A DNA stretch of 9,274 nt from Candidatus Cloacimonadota bacterium (GTDB lineage: Bacteria; Cloacimonadota; Cloacimonadia; Cloacimonadales; JAIOQZ01), in contig JAIOTM010000144.1 in NCBI GenBank assembly GCA_021106755.1, positions 1-9,274 on the forward strand, written 5' to 3'. The position numbers were made by a program, and so were the translations under genes. Shown here one piece after another: positions 1 to 5,977 of this stretch. Under the pieces are notes generated by a model. The model was not told where the DNA came from, ran no database searches, and saw nothing but the letters and a program-made list of their open reading frames with translations. The number at the start of each line of letters is the position of its first letter. Positions within the stretch are counted from its first letter, which is position 1.

Positions 1-1385
1 ACAGGATTAGCATAGAGTAGTTTCTCGCCATCCATAACATTCTTTACATAGACAAGCGAGAACTGCGGTTCAATTCCACCGGAAGTATTGGCAATCATGC
101 TGATAGTGCCAGTAGGCGCGATTGTTGTTACTGTAGCGTTGCGTATGCCATTGATTTTGATATCCGCAAGCAGTTTGCCCCAGGGAAGCATTCCTTCGCG
201 GTGTAATCCGCCCTGTTCGTAAAGACTTCCGGTAAAATTAGGGAAAGCTCCCAATTCTTGTGCTAGCTCCATTGATTTTTCCTTACCGTAAAAGTCGATA
301 AACTCCATTACCTGCTCTGCCAGTTTAATAGCTTTGTCACTGTTGTAAGGAATGCCCATCATGTAGAGCAGGTCTGCCCAGCCCATAATGCCCAAGCCGA
401 TTTTGCGATTTGCTTTGACCATCTCATCTATTTGCGGAAGAGGAAAGTCAGAACGATCGATAACAAGGTCTAAGAATTCCACGCTGTCCCGAACAACTTC
501 TTTCAGATAATCCCAGTCAATTTCTCCATTCCTGTAAATAACGGACAGATTGACAGAACCAAGATTACAGGCTTCATTTGGCAGAAGCGGTTGCTCACCG
601 CAGGGATTTGTACTTTCAATCTTACCAATATGCGGAGTTGGATTGGTAGCGTTTACTCTATCGAGAAAGATAATCCCTGGTTCGCCGTTTTTGTGTGCCA
701 TCTCCACGAGTAGCGAAAATACATCGCGAGCGTTCAACTTACCAATTTCTTCACCGGAGTGCGGTGAAATCTGCGGGTAATCGCTGTTGCTATAAACAGC
801 TTGCATAAAAGCTTCTGTTAAGCCAACGCTGATATTAAAATTTGTCAGTTGCGAAAGGTCTTCTTTCGCTGTGATAAAATCAACGATGTCGGGATGGTCG
901 ATATTGAGTATTGCCATATTAGCACCACGGCGGGTTCCGCCTTGCTTAACCGCGTCTGTAGCGGCGTTAAAGACTTTCATAAATGATATTGGGCCACTCG
1001 AAACACCGCTTGTGCTACGTACCCGTGCCTTTGCTTCCCGCAAACGGGAAAAGCTGAAACCGGTTCCTCCCCCGCTTTTGTGAATTAGTGCCGCGTCGCG
1101 AATAGCTGTAAAGATACTCTCCATGCTGTCTTCGATTGGTAACACGAAGCAAGCGGATAGTTGTTGAAGCTCATTTCCGGCGTTCATTAAAGTTGGCGAA
1201 TTAGGTAAAAAAGCTCCTGAGTCCATAAGTTCAAAAAACCGTTTTTGCAACGTTTCATTGTCTCCGGCAATGTTATTGGAAACCCGTGTTATCATGGCTG
1301 TCCAATCTTCCGCCATCTGGTTATCAACACCTTTTTTGAAATATCTTTTTTCCAATACTTTCAAAGCATTATCTGTCAGTTTCAT
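1..1385 (-). CDS. nrdJ: Adenosylcobalamin-dependent (class II) ribonucleoside-diphosphate reductase, N-terminal part
   Basis: Reduces ribonucleotides to deoxyribonucleotides in the cytoplasm using a B12-generated thiyl radical. I translated the reverse complement from the ATG at 1385; 461 codons are visible and the C-terminus lies outside the window. Seen: SACFVLP with C79, [27 protein letters not shown], the active-site [19 protein letters not shown] with N260, C262 and E264, then C273, and PTGTISMIA near residue 425. By family knowledge C262 is the thiyl-radical cysteine and C79/C273 the redox pair; the 11-residue C262-C273 spacing fits class II enzymes. The start is supported by GGAG (1391-1394) 5 nt upstream and an in-frame TAG just before that. 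No N-terminal ATP-cone is present. Class II rather than class I is inferred from the [12 protein letters not shown] and [11 protein letters not shown] context. An oxygen-independent enzyme fits an anaerobic or microaerophilic lifestyle. Confidence 0.95.
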   Translation of the reverse strand, partial: MKLTDNALKVLEKRYFKKGVDNQMAEDWTAMITRVSNNIAGDNETLQKRFFELMDSGAFLPNSPTLMNAGNELQQLSACFVLPIEDSMESIFTAIRDAALIHKSGGGTGFSFSRLREAKARVRSTSGVSSGPISFMKVFNAATDAVKQGGTRRGANMAILNIDHPDIVDFITAKEDLSQLTNFNISVGLTEAFMQAVYSNSDYPQISPHSGEEIGKLNARDVFSLLVEMAHKNGEPGIIFLDRVNATNPTPHIGKIESTNPCGEQPLLPNEACNLGSVNLSVIYRNGEIDWDYLKEVVRDSVEFLDLVIDRSDFPLPQIDEMVKANRKIGLGIMGWADLLYMMGIPYNSDKAIKLAEQVMEFIDFYGKEKSMELAQELGAFPNFTGSLYEQGGLHREGMLPWGKLLADIKINGIRNATVTTIAPTGTISMIANTSGGIEPQFSLVYVKNVMDGEKLLYANP

Positions 1386-1404
1386 CAGTTCTCCAGTTTT
1401 CTAT

Positions 1405-1656
1405 CTATATTTTTTGTATGTTCATCCCATTTAATGTAGTAGGATTTGAAAAAGGTGGTGAAGATGTGTAGCGAGAAGGATCTAAAAATTTCATCGCATA
1501 TTTGAAAATATTCAGGGTTAAATTTTTATGTTCTTCTGGCAAACAGGTTTGCCCCATTTTTTGAATCTTTACTGCATTATGTGGATTAAAAGCAGTAGAA
1601 ACAGTTGACTGGAACAACACAGCAAAACCTGCCCGAAAGTATGGAGATTGGCTCAT
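1405..1656 (-). CDS. Possible small hypothetical protein upstream of nrdJ (83 aa)
   Basis: Not recognised. The ORF ends 19 nt before the nrdJ start on the same strand and would be cotranscribed with it. The ATG at 1656 has an AAGG (1661-1664) 4 nt upstream, which is a reasonable ribosome site. The product is polar and fairly rich in Ser, Thr, Asn and Pro, with a single cysteine (in QTCLPEE) and no signal peptide, membrane segment or motif I know. The reading frame stays open upstream of the ATG for about 20 more codons (reading LYTRYVNNQATQQSIQKI) to a TAA near 1725, with no ATG, GTG or TTG start in it. It could therefore be a real small protein, a decayed fragment of a larger gene, or simply the nrdJ leader. 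Confidence 0.35.
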   Translation of the reverse strand: MSQSPYFRAGFAVLFQSTVSTAFNPHNAVKIQKMGQTCLPEEHKNLTLNIFKYAMKFLDPSRYTSSPPFSNPTTLNGMNIQKI

Positions 1657-1713
1657 ACTACCTTCGCGTATTTTTTGGATGCTCTGTTGTGTCGCCTGAT
1701 TATTAACATATCG

Positions 1714-1744
1714 TGTATAGAGTTAGAAGTGGGTAAGAAGTCAA
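1714..1744 (-). promoter_or_regulatory. Candidate promoter for the nrdJ unit
   Basis: Read on the minus strand: TTGACT (1744-1739) as -35, 19 nt, then TATACA (1719-1714) as -10. The -35 matches 5 of 6 consensus bases and the -10 matches 4 of 6; the spacer is on the long side. It lies about 58 nt upstream of the possible small ORF and about 330 nt upstream of nrdJ. The -10 overlaps an imperfect NrdR-box-like sequence, ACACGATATGTTAATA (1716-1701). Confidence 0.3.
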
Positions 1745-1878
1745 TCTAAATTTTGAAGAAAAAGAAGTAAGTCAAATTCTACCTCAAAAATCCCTTTACA
1801 GGTGAATGAGGTGGGCAAAAATGACTAATAAGACGAGTATATTATTAACATCTATAGTAAATGAACTCGTGAATCGAA

Positions 1879-1895
1879 TGTAATGAGGTGATACA
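1879..1895 (+). promoter_or_regulatory. Ribosome binding site of the first cluster gene
   Basis: GAGGTGATACA directly precedes the ATG at 1896. GAGGTGAT is a strong Shine-Dalgarno match at normal spacing, which fixes this start and argues against an upstream one. Confidence 0.75.
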
Positions 1896-3077
1896 ATGAA
1901 TTTGTTGAAAAGAAGCTACTTTTTACTTATTTTTCTGATTATTATCTGGTTGGTAACCATTGGTAATCGCGTGGAAGCCCAACTTCCCCGAGTTGATAAT
2001 ATTGAGGTTACGAACAGAACAGATGGAACTATGGATTTTACTGTCAGAACTATAACTTATGGTGGACAATACGCGCCACGTCACTGTTTTGCTATATGGA
2101 TATGCGATGCTTCTGACCAGTTTGTGCGGACGTTAGAAAAACGAGCCGCGACTTATCAGCAACATTTGGTGAAATGGAATCAGATGACAAACGGAAATGC
2201 TCAGGGAGCAGTTACTTCCGCTTCTTTTACTTCTCATCAACTGCATACTGTAAACTGGGACTGCACAGACCTTAACGGCACAGAAGTACCCGATGGATTC
2301 TACCGGATTTACGTGGAATTTACTGAGGATAACTCTTTGCCTCCCGGTATCCCGGATGGTCACTGGATGATGATGGAGTTTGAAAAGAATAATCAGAATC
2401 AGTTGTTTACTCCTGCCGGAGACGCGTATTACACCGATCTTGAGCTTGTATTTACTCCTTTGCCCGCAACAGAATTTGTATCGTTTATCGCACAGCAAAC
2501 CGCGAACACAGAAGTGCGGCTTGAATGGACAACCGCCTATGAAAACAACGTTTTCGGATTCAGTGTACTTCGTGCCGAAACTGATGATATCAACAACGCT
2601 TTAATGGTGAGTGCTGGCTTAATAAATGCGACTAACACCAACCAATCCGTTACCTACCAGTGGGATGACAGCGACGTGCAAATTGGAACAACCTATTACT
2701 ATTGGATTCAAACTACGCTGATGTCTGGTGTCCAGCTTGTACATGGTTCTGTTTCGATTACGGTTACTACTGTTACGGCGGGTGAGGATTTAGCTCCTTC
2801 GGTAATGGATGCAATCTCTAATTACCCTAACCCTTTCAACCCCGAAACAACTATAACCTTTGCTCTTAGCGTAGCAGGTAAAGTTGAAGTAGATGTCTTT
2901 GATATTCGGGGACGCAAAGTACGTACATTGATGAATGATTATTGCAACTCTGGTTCTCATAAGCTGAGTTGGAACGGTTTTGATAATACAGGGCAACAGG
3001 TTGCCAGCGGCGTCTATTTCGCCCGAATGAAATCTGATTCAAATACACATTTCGCACGAATGGTTTTATTGAAATAA
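1896..3077 (+). CDS. Secreted DUF2271-like protein with Fn3-like domain and C-terminal sorting (FlgD/T9SS-type) domain
   Basis: Exported protein of 393 residues, exact function unknown. A Sec signal peptide spans residues 1-28 (hydrophobic 9-22, likely cut at VEA|QLPR). Residues 33-188 look like a DUF2271-type periplasmic domain: an FAIWICDASDQFVRTL block, then LVKWNQ, DGFYRIYVEF and a GHWMMMEFE stretch. Residues 193-290 form an Fn3-like domain (VRLEWTTAYENNVFGFSVLR). Residues 305-393 are a FlgD-like/Por-type C-terminal domain with NYPNPFNPETTITF, VDVFDIRGRKVRTL and SGVYFARM, ending in VLLK. Proteins with this ending in FCB bacteria are usually delivered to the cell surface or secreted by the type IX system. 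Its TAA overlaps the next ATG (TAATG), so translation is probably coupled to the ferredoxin lipoprotein. DUF2271 assignment is from pattern memory and moderately sure; the C-terminal domain is very sure. Confidence 0.85.
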   Translation: MNLLKRSYFLLIFLIIIWLVTIGNRVEAQLPRVDNIEVTNRTDGTMDFTVRTITYGGQYAPRHCFAIWICDASDQFVRTLEKRAATYQQHLVKWNQMTNGNAQGAVTSASFTSHQLHTVNWDCTDLNGTEVPDGFYRIYVEFTEDNSLPPGIPDGHWMMMEFEKNNQNQLFTPAGDAYYTDLELVFTPLPATEFVSFIAQQTANTEVRLEWTTAYENNVFGFSVLRAETDDINNALMVSAGLINATNTNQSVTYQWDDSDVQIGTTYYYWIQTTLMSGVQLVHGSVSITVTTVTAGEDLAPSVMDAISNYPNPFNPETTITFALSVAGKVEVDVFDIRGRKVRTLMNDYCNSGSHKLSWNGFDNTGQQVASGVYFARMKSDSNTHFARMVLLK

Positions 3078-4003
3078 TGCGATTTCTGCCTTATCTTCTG
3101 CTGATAGTTCTGTTGCTTGTAGTTCTGAACTGCACTGACAGTCTTACCCGGAATGAAAACATCAACGGAGAAACAAGGATAGAATTTTCTCTGTGTGTAG
3201 GATGTTCAGAGTGCATTGATAACTTCCATTGCCCGCAAGATGCTATCAAATTTGATGATGAGCGATTTATAGCTTATATTGATGTGGAAAAATGTAATAG
3301 CTGTATGCGATGTCTCGACGCTTTTACCTGCCCTGAAGGCGCGTTTTCAACTTGGGATGATGTGATAGCACCAGGTGAGCTAACCGATGTTTCTGTAGCT
3401 ATTAATTCTGGCAATACAGTTACAATTGCCTTTACAACTACAGGAGACGACAGCACCTGGGGAAGAGCACACCACTACGATGTAGCTCTTGCGAATGGAA
3501 ATCTTGTATCGGGTAGAACGAACTGGTTATTGCCAGTGCCGTTTGCGGCTGGAACAACACAGCAGTTTAATCTGGATGGTTTTGTCGATGATACTGACTA
3601 TACACTTCTGTTTTCCGCAGTTGATGAAGTCGGGAACAGTTCCCCGATTGAAACATTACAATTCTACGTTTCGGGGAATATTCCACCAGCTCAGGTGACA
3701 GATTTAGGGCTTAACTACTTCGGAAATATGTTTCAATTATACTGGACGGCTGTTGGTGATGATGGCAATGACGGCACTGCCTCTGCGTACATCATCAAGG
3801 TTCATACCGAGTCGCTTACAGAACAGAACTGGGATAGTGTCGCGGAATATTTGCACATCTTAATCCCTTTGCCATCAGGGAGCAGTGAGTTTTTGATAGT
3901 TTCGGGACTTGAAAGCGGGACAACTTATTACGCGGCTATGAAAGTTATGGACTCAGATGCTGCCGAATCGCCAATTTCCAATGTTGTAACTACTCATCCA
4001 TAG
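3077..4003 (+). CDS. Putative lipoprotein: 2x[4Fe-4S] ferredoxin-like module plus two Fn3-like domains
   Basis: Exported, probably membrane-anchored electron carrier of 308 residues; the role is inferred. The hydrophobic signal (4-17) ends in VLNC with C19 as likely lipidated cysteine; Asn at -1 departs from the usual Gly/Ala/Ser, so lipidation is not certain. Residues 40-90 hold two ferredoxin-type cysteine sets: C40, C43, C46, C52-P and C73, C76, C79, C85-P. Both have five residues before the last Cys, where typical bacterial ferredoxins have three. Residues 100-198 and 204-306 are two related Fn3-like domains, each with a GDD signature (TTTGDDSTWGRAHHYDVAL and TAVGDDGNDGTASAYIIKV). No Shine-Dalgarno is seen; the start overlaps the previous stop as TAATG, pointing to coupled translation. 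There is no twin-arginine motif. Confidence 0.85.
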   Translation: MRFLPYLLLIVLLLVVLNCTDSLTRNENINGETRIEFSLCVGCSECIDNFHCPQDAIKFDDERFIAYIDVEKCNSCMRCLDAFTCPEGAFSTWDDVIAPGELTDVSVAINSGNTVTIAFTTTGDDSTWGRAHHYDVALANGNLVSGRTNWLLPVPFAAGTTQQFNLDGFVDDTDYTLLFSAVDEVGNSSPIETLQFYVSGNIPPAQVTDLGLNYFGNMFQLYWTAVGDDGNDGTASAYIIKVHTESLTEQNWDSVAEYLHILIPLPSGSSEFLIVSGLESGTTYYAAMKVMDSDAAESPISNVVTTHP

Positions 4004-4010
4004 GGGATAA

Positions 4011-4262
4011 ATGAAAAAAGTACTTTTTTTTACTATGCTGTTGCTACTTTGCTTTGTAGCCTTCAGTGTTGTAGCAGAAGAACCAGAGACTGAAAACAAG
4101 CCTGTAGTATGGAAGCAGAATTGCACCGGATGCGGTGATTGTGCCCTCTTTTGCCCGGCAAAGGCAATATCTTTTCGCGACAACAAAGCAGTAATAGACA
4201 CGGACTTGTGCATTGACTGCAAAATATGCGTAACCACCTGTCAGTATCAGGCTATAAGGTAG
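4011..4262 (+). CDS. Secreted 2x[4Fe-4S] ferredoxin-like protein
   Basis: Small exported protein of 83 residues, probably a periplasmic one-electron carrier. A Sec signal peptide covers residues 1-22 (MKK start, Leu-rich core, VVA|EE cut site). The mature part is almost entirely a bacterial-type ferredoxin fold with C38, C41, C44, C48-P and C67, C70, C73, C77. This is two standard CX2CX2CX3C sets, though the second lacks the usual following Pro. It ends right after the second set (QAIR). The start is supported by AGGGG 4 nt upstream (4002-4006), and only 7 nt separate it from the previous stop. There is no lipobox and no twin-arginine motif. The cluster content is inferred from cysteine spacing; the electron partner is unknown but most likely one of its neighbours. 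Confidence 0.88.
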   Translation: MKKVLFFTMLLLLCFVAFSVVAEEPETENKPVVWKQNCTGCGDCALFCPAKAISFRDNKAVIDTDLCIDCKICVTTCQYQAIR

Positions 4263-4267
4263 TAGCT

Positions 4268-4540
4268 ATGTTGAAATACTTCCTGATAATGCTCTTGTTG
4301 TTGCTTTTGTTAAATCTCTTTCTTGTTAGTTGTGACAAAAAGCCAGCTTCAATAACTGCCGTGTCTCCCGGAGACAGAATAACTATTGATGCTCAGAGTT
4401 GCATAGCCTGTGGCGACTGTTATCGCTCCTGTCCGCATGGTGCGATTATATACAATGGTGGTACTCCCCTGATAGTTCAGACGAAGTGCAAGCAGTGTAA
4501 GCAGTGCGTGATTGCCTGCCCGGTTGACGCGATTCATTAA
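4268..4540 (+). CDS. Lipoprotein 2x[4Fe-4S] ferredoxin-like protein
   Basis: Small exported lipoprotein of 90 residues, a likely membrane-tethered electron carrier. The signal is a run of seven Leu (9-15) followed by the lipobox LVSC, with C22 as the lipidated residue. The mature part has C45, C48, C51, C55-P and C74, C77, C80, C84-P, two textbook CX2CX2CX3CP sets, and stops just after the second. I chose the ATG at 4268 over the in-frame ATG at 4226 for three reasons: only the later one puts the hydrophobic core at the N-terminus, it has AAGG 8 nt upstream (4256-4259), and it avoids a 37-nt overlap with the previous gene. Asp23 after the lipid Cys would signal inner-membrane retention under the E. 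coli +2 rule; whether that holds here is unknown. Confidence 0.88.
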   Translation: MLKYFLIMLLLLLLLNLFLVSCDKKPASITAVSPGDRITIDAQSCIACGDCYRSCPHGAIIYNGGTPLIVQTKCKQCKQCVIACPVDAIH

Positions 4541-4547
4541 GGCAGAT

Positions 4548-5711
4548 ATGAAATTTATTGCTAACTCAGCATTTCTATTAATGGCGGTTTTTTTAAGTGG
4601 TTGGGAGCATCAAGGCTGGATGAGTTACCATCAAAGCGATTTGAATGGCAACTACGGACATTTTGAGCTACACAGCGGAACTGATGTTTCCGGAAACTGG
4701 AGCATGGAAAATCGCTTCCAACTGCAATACGCCGACAGAGAAACCACGGTTCCCATAATGTATCAACGTAGCTATGGGGACAACAGACTTGCCTTTACCC
4801 GCGACTTTGCAAAAGGTTTCCTCACGCTTTATGGCAGGATTGAAGGTAGCATTGACAAAGAAAGCGATACGCCAATGCACTTGAGTGCGTATCCCGGAGT
4901 TTACTATCGGGACAGAAGTGTCGGAACAGGCTTTTACTTAGATACGCACGTTATCGGTATGCGGCTTACATCGGCATTAGATTATAAGGCTTACCACTAC
5001 TCCTGGGAAGAAAGCTCCGATATTATGTCGGGTAAAGGTGAAGACCTTACCGACAGCGACCTTTCCGGGAAATTAAGTCTGGAACTAAGACCGGACGCAA
5101 TGTTGAATCCGCTGATTAAAGCTTCCTTTTATCACGATTTAAATAACTCAGATGTCTGTAATTATGGCGAAGCGGGAGCGGGGTTGGCTTTTCGACACTG
5201 CTTTACCCGAAATTTACATGCCAAGGCGGAACTCACAGCTTCGTATGTCGGTTATGACCCTGATACTCCGGGATTAATCTTGTTTGATACCCGCGTAAAC
5301 TACAAGGCTGGTTACTCAGTAGCTCTGTTCACAGATTACGAGTTCCGTGGTTCGATAGGTGAAAGCCAGTCAATTACACAGTCTGTTGAGGTTGGTATCC
5401 GCCGAAGTTTAGGGATGCCAAAAGGAAACTACTCAAATCGGGTGGAATTCTCAGCCCGGATAAACAACGATACTATCCTGATCTTTAATCTGGAAAGCTA
5501 CTTACATCTCGGCAGAATATTGTTCTCTGTCGGTGGAAAATATTGGGCTGTTGATTATTGCGATAGAGTAGCACGTGCCATGAGTGGAATTGGCTTCGAT
5601 TTTTCTCGTAGCTTACGACTTATGCTGGAATTTGATACCGACATACGGGATGTTGCCGGGGAAACGGAAATCTATAACGGTTTTTCCACAGGAATCCAGT
5701 TTATTTATTGA
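4548..5711 (+). CDS. Outer-membrane beta-barrel protein
   Basis: A 387-residue exported protein, family not recognised. The N-terminus is a signal peptide (hydrophobic 8-16, probable cut near LSG|WEHQ). The rest is a long series of alternating polar/aromatic strands separated by short turns, for example FLTLYGRIEGSID, GVYYRDRSVGTGFYLDTHV, AKAELTASYVGYD and YSVALFTDYEFRG. It ends in the aromatic GIQFIY, as outer-membrane barrel proteins do. Three cysteines are seen (in SDVCNYG, FRHCFTR, VDYCDRV) and no haem-binding CXXCH. The start at 4548 is preferred to the in-frame ATG at 4512 because it has AAGG 5 nt upstream (4539-4542) and begins the signal peptide; only 7 nt separate it from the lipoprotein stop. 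As last gene of the cluster it may form the outer-membrane port or docking site for the exported ferredoxins, which is inference. Confidence 0.8.
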   Translation: MKFIANSAFLLMAVFLSGWEHQGWMSYHQSDLNGNYGHFELHSGTDVSGNWSMENRFQLQYADRETTVPIMYQRSYGDNRLAFTRDFAKGFLTLYGRIEGSIDKESDTPMHLSAYPGVYYRDRSVGTGFYLDTHVIGMRLTSALDYKAYHYSWEESSDIMSGKGEDLTDSDLSGKLSLELRPDAMLNPLIKASFYHDLNNSDVCNYGEAGAGLAFRHCFTRNLHAKAELTASYVGYDPDTPGLILFDTRVNYKAGYSVALFTDYEFRGSIGESQSITQSVEVGIRRSLGMPKGNYSNRVEFSARINNDTILIFNLESYLHLGRILFSVGGKYWAVDYCDRVARAMSGIGFDFSRSLRLMLEFDTDIRDVAGETEIYNGFSTGIQFIY

Positions 5712-5823
5712 ACCACATTCTGTAGTAGGCTCTGAACCATATTCAGGACAGAACTTATCAGACATTTTACCTCTGTACGTAAGAATGTGCATTTTAATAG
5801 CCATAGGCTAAATAGTTAAATTC

Positions 5824-5844
5824 GGTTTTAGCAACCTTTTTTTT
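5824..5844 (+). terminator. Weak intrinsic terminator candidate after the cluster
   Basis: GGTT (5824-5827) pairs with AACC (5833-5836) around a 5-nt loop and is followed by eight T (5837-5844). The stem is only four pairs, so this is a weak call, but its position between the barrel gene and der is right. Confidence 0.35.
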
Positions 5845-5906
5845 CCATTAACTCAGGATTTCATATAATTTCGTACTGCATGTTTTTCAAATGTAGAAAA
5901 AGTTAG

Positions 5907-5935
5907 TTGACATCCCGTTAGAAGGATTATTTTGT
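5907..5935 (+). promoter_or_regulatory. Candidate promoter for the der-plsY-purF operon
   Basis: A perfect -35 TTGACA (5907-5912) is followed 15 nt later by TATTTT (5928-5933), a 4 of 6 match to the -10. The spacer is short. The same stretch also approximates the Bacteroidetes-type pair TTG ... TAnnTTTG (TATTTTG at 5928-5934, one base short). It would start transcription about 40 nt before der. Confidence 0.4.
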
Positions 5936-5977
5936 CCGTTTCCGGTAAACCGAGAATTTGTTTTGTAAGGATTTGAA

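Larger units (their letters stand above)
1386..1895. other. Divergent intergenic/control region between nrdJ and the exported ferredoxin cluster
   Basis: This 510-base stretch separates two divergent units. Its left half carries the doubtful 83-residue ORF. The remaining 240 bases (1657-1895) are AT-rich and should hold the promoters of both units. On the plus strand, TATATT (1838-1843) and TATAGT (1853-1858) resemble -10 boxes, but I found no convincing -35 at a proper distance from either. I saw no tRNA, no intrinsic terminator and no cobalamin-riboswitch B12-box that I could recognise by eye. Confidence 0.6.
5712..5977. other. Intergenic region between the cluster and der
   Basis: These 266 bases show no believable gene on either strand; the short ORFs crossing it are tails of reading frames from the barrel gene. 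It holds a small hairpin TAGCC-ATA-GGCTA (5798-5810) without a T-run, a weak terminator-like element (5824-5844) and a candidate promoter (5907-5935). It separates two independent transcription units. Confidence 0.6.

Noticed and set aside
550..1083. Plus-strand ORFs of 76 and 70 codons
   Set aside because: They lie antisense inside nrdJ, whose conserved active-site motifs are read on the minus strand here.
1386..1895. Cobalamin riboswitch upstream of nrdJ
   Set aside because: I could not find a B12-box or the required stem pattern by eye, and B12 riboswitches usually control B12 synthesis or B12-independent alternatives rather than nrdJ itself.
2133..2498. Minus-strand ORF of 121 codons
   Set aside because: It is antisense to the DUF2271-like domain of the gene at 1896-3077, with no motif or ribosome site; a shadow frame.
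4226..4267. Upstream in-frame ATG for the lipoprotein ferredoxin
   Set aside because: It would put 14 extra residues before the signal peptide and overlap the previous gene by 37 nt; the ATG at 4268 has its own AAGG.
4512..4547. Upstream in-frame ATG for the barrel gene
   Set aside because: It would add MPARLTRFIKAD before the signal peptide and overlap the previous gene; the ATG at 4548 has AAGG at good spacing.
5798..5810. Hairpin TAGCC-ATA-GGCTA as a terminator
   Set aside because: Only five pairs and no T-run directly after it; the nearby 5824-5844 element fits a terminator better.
5584..5811. 75-codon plus-strand ORF and its minus-strand counterpart running into the intergenic region
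   Set aside because: Most of the frame overlaps the barrel gene out of phase; no ribosome site and no recognisable protein.
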